Shown here: positions 43,346 to 53,080 of the stretch, one piece after another
Numbering within the stretch: position 1 is the stretch's first letter
Layout of the letters: each line of letters starts with the position of its first letter
Source of the DNA: CBDFKQ01 sp965248855
GTDB lineage: Bacteria > Bacteroidota > Bacteroidia > Cytophagales > 172606-1
Assembly: GCA_965248855.1 (NCBI GenBank)
Contig: CBDFKQ010000010.1
Span: 62,001-126,000 of the forward strand
DNA length: 64,000 nucleotides
Direction: 5' to 3'
The notes under the pieces: model-generated
Database searches by the model: none
Told to the model about the DNA's origin: nothing
Seen by the model: the letters and a program-made list of their open reading frames with translations, nothing else
Made by a program: the position numbers and the translations under genes

Positions 43346-43385
43346 AAAAAAAGGTGATCCATTTTTAGTGTATCACCTTTTTTTA
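43346..43385 (-). terminator. Terminator after the PKD surface-protein gene
   Basis: Stem AAAAAAAGGTGAT / ATCACCTTTTTTT around a 13-base loop. It lies 18 bases beyond the stop codon, with A/T tracts on both sides. Confidence 0.82.
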
Positions 43386-43403
43386 TTTTTATCGATAATA
43401 ATA

Positions 43404-46400
43404 TTATTTTAAAACCAATACTCCACCTGTTAAAATGACATAAGGTTTTTCAGGGAATTGTTTATTTTTATATTTTATTCTCCAGGCATAATTTCCTTCA
43501 GGTACGTTAAGACCTAAAAATTTTCCATCCCACCCAATGTCTGTCATTTCATTAATATCTTTTGATTGAAAAACAGCTTGACCCCATCTGTTGTAAACCA
43601 ATATTTCAAAATCATTTATATCAGTAATTCTTAATGGTGAACCACTTGCATCTGATGGGCTCACGAAAACTTTTAAGAAATCATTTTTATTTCCATCGTT
43701 ATTTGGTGTAAATGCGTTAGGTACATGAATGTCAGAGTTACATTTATCAGTAACTGTAATAGTATCCGAAACCACACAAGTAGTTTGAGGGTCATCTTGC
43801 CTGGTTACAATTATAACATATTTTCCTGCCTGAGTAACTGTGATACTGGTTTGATCAACACCATTTGAAAATGGCACACCATCTTTAATCCATTTATAAA
43901 CAATATTTTTTTCATTGGATGCCGAAACAGAAAGCGTTGCCTGTTTTTTATCCTGCGCACAAACGTCAGCTGTTCTGCTTGCCACACTTAAATTTAACCT
44001 CGGTGTAACCTCCACATGAGTAGAAGCCACCAAAGTACAATTTCCAATACTTATAGTTACTTTATAATCTCCACTAATGGTAGGGTTAATTGTTTTCGTT
44101 GTCTGGCCTGTATTCCATAAGTAGATGGTTTCTTGTGGGTTTTTACTTGCAGAATCAGCGCTGATTGGTTTTATACTGTTGATACAATATTTTACATTTT
44201 TAGGAAGAGATGTAACAGGTTCAGGATTAACTTTTAATGAAACAGGTTGAACAATTGGTGTACAAGTGCCATTTTGAACACTTAAACTATAAAGATAACT
44301 AGATACAACAGATGGGGTAAAAGTAAAAATACCATTATTGTTAGAGCCTAATGTATTATTATTAGGATCCGATAAAACATAAGTAAAACTATTTGTTGGA
44401 TCGTTTGTAGGATTTGCTTTAATAGTAACAGTTTCACCTAAGCAAATAATACCTTTAGAAATGCCGGCGGTAAAGATGGGTTTTACCTTCACATCTACAT
44501 TTGTATTCGCAGAGACAGGAAGGCATCCGGTATTGTTTTGCGCCTTTACAGTATAGCTGCCGCTTTTGGTTATAGCCAAAGTTGTTAAACCTAAACCCTG
44601 AGCTAAAACAGTATTGCTACCATCCGTCCATTGGTATAAGACAGTACTTGGGTCGTAAAGTGGCGGTGGGTTTGGATTTGCATTTAAAACTAAATTATCG
44701 CCTTCGCAAATAACTTTAGTTGCATTAGGTAATTCAGCATATGCGCCTTGTTGCAATTGAATTATAGTTTGATCAATTGCTGTGCATGAAGTTATTGGGT
44801 CAGTGTAAGTAACTGTAAGAACGGTTGTCGGATTTGTAATTGTGGGATTAATATTTGAACCTGAATATGAATTACCAAATCCATCAGCCCATGTATAAGT
44901 ACCTGCTGCTATTGGATTTAATATCTGTAAATTAATAGTACTTCCTGCCATTCCACAAAATTGACGTATTGAATCTCCGGCTATTTGTACAGTTGGTTTT
45001 GAAACATCTTTTATTATAATATTATTTAAAAATACACTGCAAGTTCCTAAAGAAACCTTAACACTGTACTGACCTTTTGGTTGGTTTGTTAAAGCGTTTG
45101 AGGTTGGTAGTGCAACAATTGGCAAATTAGTTGTTTCATTGCGCCATGTGTAAGTATAAGCACCTGCTAAGCTTGGTGTAACAGTTATTGTACCATCAGG
45201 TGCAGTGCAATTTGTAACATCAGTTGATGTTGCCGCTGCAGTAAAAGGTGCCGGATCAGATAAAGAAACTAAATATGTTGTATCACAAGTAGTATTAGTA
45301 GCCCTGAAAGTAAAACTATAATTTCCTGCAAAAAGTGCATTAGCTTGATACCCACCGAAACCATTTGGAGAAATAACTACTGCTCCGGGAATATCTGTAC
45401 GTTGACCTGTTGGAGTATTGAATGTGCCCGGCGAAGTAAAAGTTATTGAAAAACTCCCATCTTGCGAACCACATACTGTAGGATTTGTTGGAACAATGGC
45501 TACTCTGGCTTTTTGTGTCACATTTACATTAATAGTATCGTAACCCACACAACCACTTAACGGATTTGTAACTTGAGCAATATAATCACCGCTAGTAGTT
45601 ACAGTAAAAAACCTTTGAGTAGCGCCACCTATTGCACTATTGTTTTTTAACCATTGATAATTAAAACCCGGGTTTCCTGCATCCAGTATAACAGATTGCC
45701 CTTCACAAATATTTTTATCAGGACCTAAAGCTACGGTTACTCCACTTAAACTTACAATAGTACTTGCTGTTTTGCTGCAACTGGCTACAGTAACTGAAAA
45801 TGAATATGTACCTGCAATATCTGCCGTTACAGATTTTGTTTGAACTATGCTACCATCAGGTTTAATCCATAAATAAGTTGCGCTAACCGGCCCTGCCTGA
45901 TTTGGATATGGATCAATAATATTTGCAGAACCTTTGCAAAAAGAATAATTAGGCAATAATACCGGATCGGCAGGTGCACGTAGTATTGTAATTTTTTGTG
46001 TAAAAACTTCCGTTGTACAACGATTTTGAATAGTTAGTTTCACATTAAAAACCTGTGAGTTTGTTCCGTTCGTAATCGCATATGGATGAACAGGGTTTTG
46101 ACCTGCCTGCCCGGAACTTGCTAAAGTTGTTCCGTCACCAAAATCCCATGAAAATTGATTTTTTCCTCCCGGATCAGGTAAATCCGGAAAGGCATATAAT
46201 TGTGTTGGCCCACCTGAACAAGTATCTCTATATGCAAAACCTTGCCCACTTGCAGGTTGGAAAAAATTCTGAACAAAATTTGGTAAGCCTAATAAACTTT
46301 TAGTACCGGCTAATAATTGCATTCCATTTCTTTTATATCCGGCATTTTTACCTAATAAAGACGGACTGCTAACTACTGCCAGACTATCTTTACCATTCAA

Positions 46401-47963
46401 TGCCATATATATTTTTGAATCTGCACCCACCTGAATGGCACCAAACTCCACACTTTTTGTACTATCTAATGTAAATCTGGATTTGGCAACACTTGCTGAA
46501 TCAAACTTTATGACATCATATTGATATAAAACAGATGCATTTGAATTATCACCTCTCTTAGAAACATATAAAACAGAACCATCATTAGAAAAATCTACGC
46601 CATAAACGGAAGGTAATGCATTACCTAAATCTAATTTTATTGGATTAGGTTTTATTTTACCGGTTGAATCCTCGTATTGAAATATCTCTACGTAATTTGG
46701 TTTACCCGGTGCGCCCGGTATTGCCACTGCCAGCTTTGTTCCATCCGCTGAAATTTTCATATACCCTGAAGCATTTTCAGGATCCGGTCCATGAACAGAA
46801 CCAACTTTATATTTCTTCTCCTTTGTAAAATCAATACCCTGTTTAGTAATCGGGATTACTCTAAATGTATTATCACCGAAGTCATGAGTAATAACAAATG
46901 TTTTTCCATTTTGAGAAGTATAGGCGGTTAATTTTTCAGTTGGGGTAGCAAAAGAAGAAGCACTAGGAACCAATGGAATATTTTCTTGGACAATAGCACC
47001 TTTTCCCGCATTTAATCTCATATCAACAAGGCTGTATTGAAGCCCGTTTCCTCCAAGTAGTTTACCTGTTGTAAAAATATAATATGTACTTTGGCAGCCT
47101 TTATCATCAGGTTGAGGAACAATTAAAGCTGATTGTGTAGAGGCTGTATCACCGGATAATGTCACAGGATTTCCCATGGAATCATTCATTTTTGTTCCGA
47201 GGCTGTCATAAACGTTTACTCCATCAGTATAAAATAATAAATGACCTTGCGCATCAGAAATTACAGAGCTTCCCTGAGAGGATTGTAAGCTCCCGGTAAC
47301 AGCTTTAGGTGGGGTTGGTTGAAAATTTAAACCTGCTTTATCTCCGAAAAACCATCTGGCACCTTCTTTTTTCGTTTCTCTATAAACTTTTACGTTTATT
47401 TTTGAAGTATAATCACAACCGGCAACTGTATCTGTTACAGTTACTGAATAGCAATTTGTTTTACTTACAGATATTGTTTTTGTTTTTTCACCGGTGCTCC
47501 ATAAATATTTATACGAATTTGAAGGCGTTCCGGCAGGATATGGATCCAGAGTGATGGATGTACCGGGGCATATAATCGAGTCCTGTGGAATAAAAGAAAA
47601 ATGTTGTGGAGATTGCTTTATAATTAGTGATGGATTTAAATTTAAAGTGCTTTTAATTCCACCTTTATAAATATCTACTTTTACATTATAAGTACCTGCA
47701 CTTAAAAAAGCATGAGTTGGGCGCAAAGCCCTTGACTTATTTAATATCCCACTTGTCGGATCACCAAAATCCCAAACTACACTATCAGGCGCCAGTGAAG
47801 GTGCAGGAACGATGTCAAATAAAATATCATTTCCTGAATAACTGCTACCGGTTGATATAATAGCTTGAGAATATAAACTTTTTATCTGAAAAAAAGCGCA
47901 GGCTAAAAACGTTAATAAAACTAATAATTTTTTTGGATGAAGAATCGGCATTTTATATTTCAT
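43404..47963 (-). CDS. Large secreted PKD-domain surface protein with gliding-motility type B C-terminal domain
   Basis: A 1519-residue exported protein. A signal peptide (about 12-33) is followed by an N-terminal PKD domain (VVWDFGDPTSG near 62), a Cys-containing Ig-like repeat, and a beta-propeller-like region (about 205-560) starting ARWFFGDKAGLNFQ. A second PKD domain follows (FSWDFGDGTTLAS near 602), then a series of SprB/Ig-like repeats of about 85 residues with a recurring C-x-G pattern. The C-terminus (about 1400-1519, PNAFTPNNDGNKNDFLKV ... FEILVYNRWGQAVFQS) is the CHU_C/gliding-motility type B domain that directs secretion by the type IX system. Probably a cell-surface adhesin or motility protein; ligand unknown. 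The T9SS genes themselves are not in the window. Confidence 0.9.
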   Translation of the reverse strand: MKYKMPILHPKKLLVLLTFLACAFFQIKSLYSQAIISTGSSYSGNDILFDIVPAPSLAPDSVVWDFGDPTSGILNKSRALRPTHAFLSAGTYNVKVDIYKGGIKSTLNLNPSLIIKQSPQHFSFIPQDSIICPGTSITLDPYPAGTPSNSYKYLWSTGEKTKTISVSKTNCYSVTVTDTVAGCDYTSKINVKVYRETKKEGARWFFGDKAGLNFQPTPPKAVTGSLQSSQGSSVISDAQGHLLFYTDGVNVYDSLGTKMNDSMGNPVTLSGDTASTQSALIVPQPDDKGCQSTYYIFTTGKLLGGNGLQYSLVDMRLNAGKGAIVQENIPLVPSASSFATPTEKLTAYTSQNGKTFVITHDFGDNTFRVIPITKQGIDFTKEKKYKVGSVHGPDPENASGYMKISADGTKLAVAIPGAPGKPNYVEIFQYEDSTGKIKPNPIKLDLGNALPSVYGVDFSNDGSVLYVSKRGDNSNASVLYQYDVIKFDSASVAKSRFTLDSTKSVEFGAIQVGADSKIYMALNGKDSLAVVSSPSLLGKNAGYKRNGMQLLAGTKSLLGLPNFVQNFFQPASGQGFAYRDTCSGGPTQLYAFPDLPDPGGKNQFSWDFGDGTTLASSGQAGQNPVHPYAITNGTNSQVFNVKLTIQNRCTTEVFTQKITILRAPADPVLLPNYSFCKGSANIIDPYPNQAGPVSATYLWIKPDGSIVQTKSVTADIAGTYSFSVTVASCSKTASTIVSLSGVTVALGPDKNICEGQSVILDAGNPGFNYQWLKNNSAIGGATQRFFTVTTSGDYIAQVTNPLSGCVGYDTINVNVTQKARVAIVPTNPTVCGSQDGSFSITFTSPGTFNTPTGQRTDIPGAVVISPNGFGGYQANALFAGNYSFTFRATNTTCDTTYLVSLSDPAPFTAAATSTDVTNCTAPDGTITVTPSLAGAYTYTWRNETTNLPIVALPTSNALTNQPKGQYSVKVSLGTCSVFLNNIIIKDVSKPTVQIAGDSIRQFCGMAGSTINLQILNPIAAGTYTWADGFGNSYSGSNINPTITNPTTVLTVTYTDPITSCTAIDQTIIQLQQGAYAELPNATKVICEGDNLVLNANPNPPPLYDPSTVLYQWTDGSNTVLAQGLGLTTLAITKSGSYTVKAQNNTGCLPVSANTNVDVKVKPIFTAGISKGIICLGETVTIKANPTNDPTNSFTYVLSDPNNNTLGSNNNGIFTFTPSVVSSYLYSLSVQNGTCTPIVQPVSLKVNPEPVTSLPKNVKYCINSIKPISADSASKNPQETIYLWNTGQTTKTINPTISGDYKVTISIGNCTLVASTHVEVTPRLNLSVASRTADVCAQDKKQATLSVSASNEKNIVYKWIKDGVPFSNGVDQTSITVTQAGKYVIIVTRQDDPQTTCVVSDTITVTDKCNSDIHVPNAFTPNNDGNKNDFLKVFVSPSDASGSPLRITDINDFEILVYNRWGQAVFQSKDINEMTDIGWDGKFLGLNVPEGNYAWRIKYKNKQFPEKPYVILTGGVLVLK

Positions 47964-48236
47964 TTTGAGAATAAGGCATTTTACAAGAGTCTTTTACTTC
48001 CAGATTTAAAATTATTTTTTTTTAATAAATTTTAAAAAGAAGTAATATTAAAAAAGAAATTTTCAATTTAAATTTTTCTTTTTCTCCACTTATTAAAGTT
48101 TTCAAACAAAAATAAACATTTTGGTAAATGTTTTGATCTTTTTTATAATATCACAATATTATTTATTATTTATTTTAATTTTTTTTCTTAAAAATATATT
48201 TCCTAACAACTTAGTGTAAATTTTACAAAATGATTT

Positions 48237-48244
48237 TATGTTTG
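48237..48244 (+). promoter_or_regulatory. Candidate -7 element for the NAD+ synthetase gene
   Basis: TATGTTTG fits TAnnTTTG and lies 42 bases before the ATG. The -33 region lacks a clean TTTG. The 323-base gap 47964-48286 is otherwise plain AT-rich DNA in which I see no gene. Confidence 0.4.
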
Positions 48245-48286
48245 TAAAAATTGAAATAATAATCAATAAAACATTTCAAAAAATAT

Positions 48287-50281
48287 ATGAATTTAATAAG
48301 GGTAGCAGCCGGAGTACTTAATCAAACACCATTAGATTGGGAAAATAATAAGAATAATATTTTACAGGCTATTGCACATGCCAAGGAAGAAAAAGCATCC
48401 ATTTTATGTTTACCCGAACTTTGTATCAGCGGTTACGGGTGTGAAGATGCATTTTACTCTCACAATACAACAAACGTATCTTTAGAAATTTTATTGGAAA
48501 TTGTTTCTCATACAAAAAATATAATTGTATCTGTTGGCTTACCCATAAGATATTTAAACAGGGTTTTTAATACTGCCTGTTTAATGGCTGACGGAAAAAT
48601 AATTGGTTTTGTCGCCAAAAAATTTTTAGCGGGAGATGGTATTCATTACGAACCCAGATGGTTTAGTCCCTGGCAATCCGGCAGGCATGGAGAAATTGAA
48701 ATAGATGGTATTTTTTATCCTTTGGGAGATTTATTTTTTGATTGTGCGGGAATTCGAATTGGTTTCGAAATTTGTGAAGATGCATGGGTAGCAAGCAGGC
48801 CGGGAAGGAATTTATATAGCCACGCTGTTGATATAATTTTAAACCCAAGTGCCAGTCATTTTGCATTTGGTAAAATGGAAGTGCGTAAAAGGTTTGTTAT
48901 TGAAGGTTCAAGAGCTTTCGGTACCACGTATGTGTATGCAAATTTATTAGGAAATGAGGCAGGGCGAGCCATTTATGATGGTTCGATGCTTATTGCTTCC
49001 GGAGGTAAAATTATTGCAACAGGTGAAAGATTTTCTTATCATGATTTTGATTTACTTTCTGCAATTATTGATGTTGATAAAACGCGTTTACAACAAGTAC
49101 AAACCAAAGCACCATATTTCAATAATACAATAGATGGAAATGAAATAGCGGAAGGTATTTTTGTTGATTTTGAATTTCTAAAACTTCAACCCGAAATTAA
49201 AAATTATGATGAAGCATTGGAATGGGAAACCGGAAAATTTATTAAGGAAGAAGAATTTTCAAGAGCTGTATCCATCGCCCTTTTTGATTATTTGCGTAAA
49301 AGCCATTCTTATGGTTGGGTCATTTCATTAAGTGGCGGTGCCGATAGTTCAGCCGTTGCTGCCTTATGTTATTTATCTTTAAAATTTGCTGTTGCAAGCA
49401 TTGGTTTAGAAAAAGTGAAGCAAAAATTAAATTATATTCCTAATATAAGTACCTGTTTATCATTAGATGAAATGTCAAATATCTTAATTTCATGTGTTTA
49501 TCAATCTACTGATAACAGTTCAAACGATACACGCCACTCTGCGGAATTTCTTGCAAAAAGCTTGAACGTAAATTATTTCGAAATAAATATTTCAAGCCTT
49601 GTTAAAAGCTATACGGGATTAATTGAAGGAGGGATAAATAAAAAATTAAGTTGGGAAACTGATGACATAGCCCTTCAAAATATTCAGGCCAGGGTTCGAT
49701 CACCAAGTATTTGGATGCTGGCTAATTTAAAAAATGCACTTTTATTATCTACTTCTAACCGATCGGAAGCTGCTGTTGGTTATGCAACTATGGATGGTGA
49801 TACGTCAGGCAGTATTTCACCTATTGCAGGGATTGATAAAGCATATTTAAGGAAATGGTTAAAATGGATGGAAATAAATGGTGTAAATAATGAATGGAAA
49901 TTGCAAGGTTTAAATGCTGTTAATAATTTACAACCCACTGCCGAACTCAGGCCTTTGGCTATGACTCAAACTGATGAAGCTGATCTTATGCCTTACGAAG
50001 TGCTTGATGCCATTGAGCGTTGTGCTATTCGTGACAAAGAAAATCCTTCAGAATGTTTTTTAATGATGAAGGCACAATTTGATAACGTTTATACAATAGA
50101 TCAATTAAAACTTTGGGTGGATAGATTCTTTAAACTTTGGAGTAGAAACCAGTGGAAACGTGAACGTTATGCCCCAAGCTTTCACTTAGATGACGAAAAC
50201 CTTGATCCTAAAACATGGTGCCGATTCCCTATTTTATCAGGTGGATTTGTAAAGGAATTAAAGGATATGCACAAAATTTAG
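48287..50281 (+). CDS. nadE: Glutamine-dependent NAD+ synthetase
   Basis: A 664-residue two-domain enzyme making NAD+ from nicotinate adenine dinucleotide, ATP and glutamine. The N-terminal nitrilase-type glutaminase shows its Glu-Lys-Cys triad: Glu in CLPELCISGYG (about 47), Lys in VAKKFLAGDGIHYEPRWF (about 112) and Cys in GFEICEDAWV (about 164). The C-terminal synthetase has the PP-loop SLSGGADSSAVAALC near 348, LLSTSNRSEAAVGYATMDGD, and the DDENLDPKTWCRFPIL end. Length matches the glutamine-dependent form. Stand-alone gene. Confidence 0.96.
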   Translation: MNLIRVAAGVLNQTPLDWENNKNNILQAIAHAKEEKASILCLPELCISGYGCEDAFYSHNTTNVSLEILLEIVSHTKNIIVSVGLPIRYLNRVFNTACLMADGKIIGFVAKKFLAGDGIHYEPRWFSPWQSGRHGEIEIDGIFYPLGDLFFDCAGIRIGFEICEDAWVASRPGRNLYSHAVDIILNPSASHFAFGKMEVRKRFVIEGSRAFGTTYVYANLLGNEAGRAIYDGSMLIASGGKIIATGERFSYHDFDLLSAIIDVDKTRLQQVQTKAPYFNNTIDGNEIAEGIFVDFEFLKLQPEIKNYDEALEWETGKFIKEEEFSRAVSIALFDYLRKSHSYGWVISLSGGADSSAVAALCYLSLKFAVASIGLEKVKQKLNYIPNISTCLSLDEMSNILISCVYQSTDNSSNDTRHSAEFLAKSLNVNYFEINISSLVKSYTGLIEGGINKKLSWETDDIALQNIQARVRSPSIWMLANLKNALLLSTSNRSEAAVGYATMDGDTSGSISPIAGIDKAYLRKWLKWMEINGVNNEWKLQGLNAVNNLQPTAELRPLAMTQTDEADLMPYEVLDAIERCAIRDKENPSECFLMMKAQFDNVYTIDQLKLWVDRFFKLWSRNQWKRERYAPSFHLDDENLDPKTWCRFPILSGGFVKELKDMHKI

Positions 50282-50346
50282 TAAATTTTATATTATATAA
50301 ATAACATTCTTCTCTTCCACGGATTATCCCTGACAGGTCGAAAAAT

Positions 50347-50541
50347 TATTATTTATTTAATCATTACTAAATGTTTTTTTGATATTAGTATACTTACTAT
50401 GTAGTTGATAAAAATAAATTAAATGTTTTGGCCTGTCAGCGGACAGGCAAAGGTAAGAGATTATTATTTCAATAATTACGAAATGCCTTTTTATATATTA
50501 GTATACCTAATATAGGGTTGATGTATAAATTAAATATTTTC
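50347..50541. repeat. Diverged direct repeat of ~80 bp flanking a GCCTGTC hairpin
   Basis: Copy A (50347-50429) and copy B (50461-50541) share the order TTATTATTT, ATTACKAAATG, ATATTAGTATAC, GTTGATRWATAAATTAAAT. Between them is the perfect hairpin GCCTGTC-AGCG-GACAGGC (50431-50448); a partial CTGACAGGTCG also precedes copy A. The ATATTAGTATA core also occurs in the palindrome family (37184 copy, reverse strand). These repeats fill the 388-base gap 50282-50669, which has no gene. Confidence 0.5.
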
Positions 50542-50669
50542 AGTATAATAAAATTTATGATTAATTAATCCCTTTTTAAAATAATTTTAATTTAAGTAAG
50601 ATAAATCTATCATTATCTTCATACATTATATCATTTTTTTTATTAACATCACATCTTAATCGATTTTAT

Positions 50670-51547
50670 ATGAAGAAACTCCTAACATTTGTTTTATTAT
50701 TTTCCATTTCTTTAACCTTCGCCCAAAAAACCGGAAAAATATTGGAAGGGAAAATAATTAAAAGTGCTATTCTTGGTAAAGAAGTTCGTTACACCATTTA
50801 TTTACCGCCGGATTATGCAACTTCCGACAGAACTTATCCTGTAGTTTATCTCCTGCATGGTTATACTGATGATGATACAGGTTGGCTTCAGTTTGGAGAG
50901 ATTGACAGATATGCCGATAAGGCAATTAATGACGGTACTATACCACCGATGATAATAGTTATGCCTGATGGTGGAGTAAGTTGGTATATAAACTCTTATG
51001 ACGGGCAAACTAAATATGAAGATTTTTTCATAAAAGAATTTATGCCCAACATCGAAAAAAATTATCATATAAAGGCTCAAAAAAATACAGAGGTATAGCC
51101 GGGCTTTCAATGGGTGGATATGGATCCATGATTTATGCACTTAAGTATCCTGATTTATTTGCAGCTGCTGCACCCTTAAGTGCTGCTTTCAGAAGTGATG
51201 ATGATATGGCAAATTCCGGAAAAGAAAATTATGAAAGAATGTTTGGATTATTATACGGTAGAAATCTGGAAGGGAAAAACAGATTAACTAAAAGCTGGTA
51301 TGATAATTCAATTTTTAAAATTACAGAAACCAAAACTATTGATGAATTAAAAAAGGTAAGGTATTATATTGATTGTGGAGATAAAGATTTTTTAATAAAG
51401 TCAAATTGTCAATATCATATGATGTTGTTGGACAAAGGCATACCTCATGAATTTAGAGTTCGAGAAGGATATCATAATTGGACATATTGGAGAACGGGAA
51501 TAACTGACGCCTTAATATTTATAGGCGAGAGTTTTCATCAAAAATAA
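50670..51547 (+). pseudogene. Secreted esterase (PF00756 family) interrupted by a one-base frameshift in a poly-A run
   Basis: The first frame (50670-51098) has a signal peptide ending TFAQ, then TIYLPPDYATSDRTYPVVYL and LLHGYTDDDTGWLQFGEIDR, and stops at 51096-51098 after KAQKNTEV. The adjacent frame carries on without loss: KYRGIAGLSMGGYGSMIYAL, with the nucleophile Ser in GLSMGG, and runs to HHK-type C-terminal ...SFHQK at 51547, including the catalytic His near REGYHNWTYW. Restoring one A to the seven-A run at 51079-51085 would join them into a 292-residue esterase. It may be a recent inactivation, slippage-rescued or a sequencing error in the homopolymer. A second intact esterase of the same superfamily follows. 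Confidence 0.85.
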
Positions 51548-51574
51548 ATCCTGTTTCCAAATAAATAATTTGAT

Positions 51575-51604
51575 TATCAATATACTGATATCAGTATATT
51601 GATA
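51575..51604. repeat. Perfect 30-bp palindrome between the two esterase genes
   Basis: TATCAATATACTGAT followed by its exact reverse complement ATCAGTATATTGATA. It is the most symmetrical member of the AT-rich palindrome family. Being after the frameshifted esterase (28 bases past its stop), it might also act as a weak terminator, but no T-run follows. Confidence 0.7.
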
Positions 51605-51795
51605 CGACTGTTGGTGTGTCCCCTTTTCAAAAAATCTTTAATAGGTTATTTTGTAAATTTATCTAATTAGAATCTATTCCTAAATAATTCATTAAGTGGT
51701 TTAAATAACAAATAAACCACTTATGTAAATTAAAAACACCTGCGTAAATATCTAATTAGCTTGCCTACAATCATTATCATGCAAACTTAATTTTT

Positions 51796-52923
51796 ATGAA
51801 AAACAATTTATTGATTTACTTTTTATTTTTCTTCTCTGTTACCGGAGCTTTTGCACAAACAAAAGAAAAAAGCTATCCACCCGTTGTGATTCCATCAAGC
51901 GAATCAAGGAATATCCATTCGGAATACGTAGGCGCAGATTTTAATATTTCTGTTCACTTTCCGGGAAATTACAAAACTACAGATAACAATATACCTGTTC
52001 TGTTTGTTTTGGATGGGGATAATGATTTTGGAACAGCTATTGAATTTTTAGGCTTATTAAAAGGTGAATGTGGTATTAAGGAACCCTTATTAGTGGCAGT
52101 GGGATACAATGCAATGACCGGCTCGGAAAAAAATAAAAGGATGAGGGATTATACTCCTTCAGTAATGAAAGAAATGCCTGAATCGGGAGGGGCACCTAAG
52201 TTTTTATCTTTTATCGAAAAAGAATTAATCCCTTTTGTGGAAAAAAATTATAAAACCGACCCTAACGACAGATCAATTTATGGGTATTCTTTAGGAGGAT
52301 TATTCGCTTCATATACCTTACTTACTAAACCGGAGCTGTTCAAAAATATTTTAATCGGAAGTCCGTCGCTTTGGTTTGACAATCAGAAAATATTTGAATA
52401 TGAAGTTGAATATGCAAAAAACCATAAAGATTTACCCGTAAATGTATTTATGGAAGTAGGGCAAATGGAAGGTGACGGAATGATTGCGCCAAATAAAAAG
52501 CTATATAAAACACTTTTAGGAAAAAATTATAAAAGCCTTAAAATAAAATCCATAATGGTGGATAGTGTAGGGCACTTAACAGGAAAGCCAATATCCATGT
52601 TTAAGGCTTTGGAATATGCATATTGTAAGCCACCGCTTAAAAGAATTGAAATTAGTGTTAAAGAAGAAATTTTAAAAAAATATGTTGGTGAATATGAAAT
52701 AAATGCCAATATAAAAGTAAAAATAACATTCAAAGACGGAAAGCTATATGGCGAATCTACCAACAATCCGAAACCCGTGCTTTTACATCCTGAGACAGAA
52801 ACTGATTTTTTTATTACTGAAGATGACATACAAATTACTTTTGTAATGAACGCAAAAAAGGAAGTGACCCATTTTATATTACACCAGAAAGGGCAACATA
52901 TGGATGTGAAAAAAATTAAATAA
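51796..52923 (+). CDS. Secreted alpha/beta-hydrolase (esterase PF00756) with C-terminal beta domain
   Basis: A 375-residue protein with a signal peptide (about 1-21, ending AFAQ). The esterase domain (about 30-275) has FVLDGDNDFGTAIEFL, ISLGG-type elbow YGYSLGGLFASYTLL with the nucleophile Ser near 168, IGSPSLWFDN and a C-terminal His in DSVGHLTGKP. The family includes siderophore esterases (IroE/Fes-like) and carbohydrate esterases; the substrate is not clear here. The last 95 residues (KKYVGEYEINANIKVKITFK onward) form a small beta-domain like the tail found on many serine-hydrolase proteins (DUF3471-like). Neighbour to a frameshifted paralogue of the superfamily. Confidence 0.88.
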   Translation: MKNNLLIYFLFFFSVTGAFAQTKEKSYPPVVIPSSESRNIHSEYVGADFNISVHFPGNYKTTDNNIPVLFVLDGDNDFGTAIEFLGLLKGECGIKEPLLVAVGYNAMTGSEKNKRMRDYTPSVMKEMPESGGAPKFLSFIEKELIPFVEKNYKTDPNDRSIYGYSLGGLFASYTLLTKPELFKNILIGSPSLWFDNQKIFEYEVEYAKNHKDLPVNVFMEVGQMEGDGMIAPNKKLYKTLLGKNYKSLKIKSIMVDSVGHLTGKPISMFKALEYAYCKPPLKRIEISVKEEILKKYVGEYEINANIKVKITFKDGKLYGESTNNPKPVLLHPETETDFFITEDDIQITFVMNAKKEVTHFILHQKGQHMDVKKIK

Positions 52924-53014
52924 AATTAATAAAGAATGAAATTAAAATGTAAATCAATAATCAATTTTAAATAATATGAATTAGCATAAGATTGTTTACA
53001 ATAATATCATAAAT

Positions 53015-53066
53015 AAAATGAGCAGTGTATAATATCCACTCGGGTTATTATACACTGCTCATTTTT
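53015..53066. terminator. Bidirectional terminator between esterase and desaturase
   Basis: Long stem AAAATGAGCAGTGTATAATA with TATTATACACTGCTCATTTT, loop about 11 bases, T-run on both strands. It serves the esterase (plus) and the desaturase (minus), whose stop codons lie on either side. Confidence 0.85.
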
Positions 53067-53080
53067 ATAAACTTTTAAAT

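Noticed and set aside
51110..51547. Second half of the split esterase as an independent gene starting MGGYGSM
   Set aside because: The start would fall inside the GLSMGG nucleophile motif, and the preceding residues KYRGIAGLS continue the upstream frame once one base is restored.
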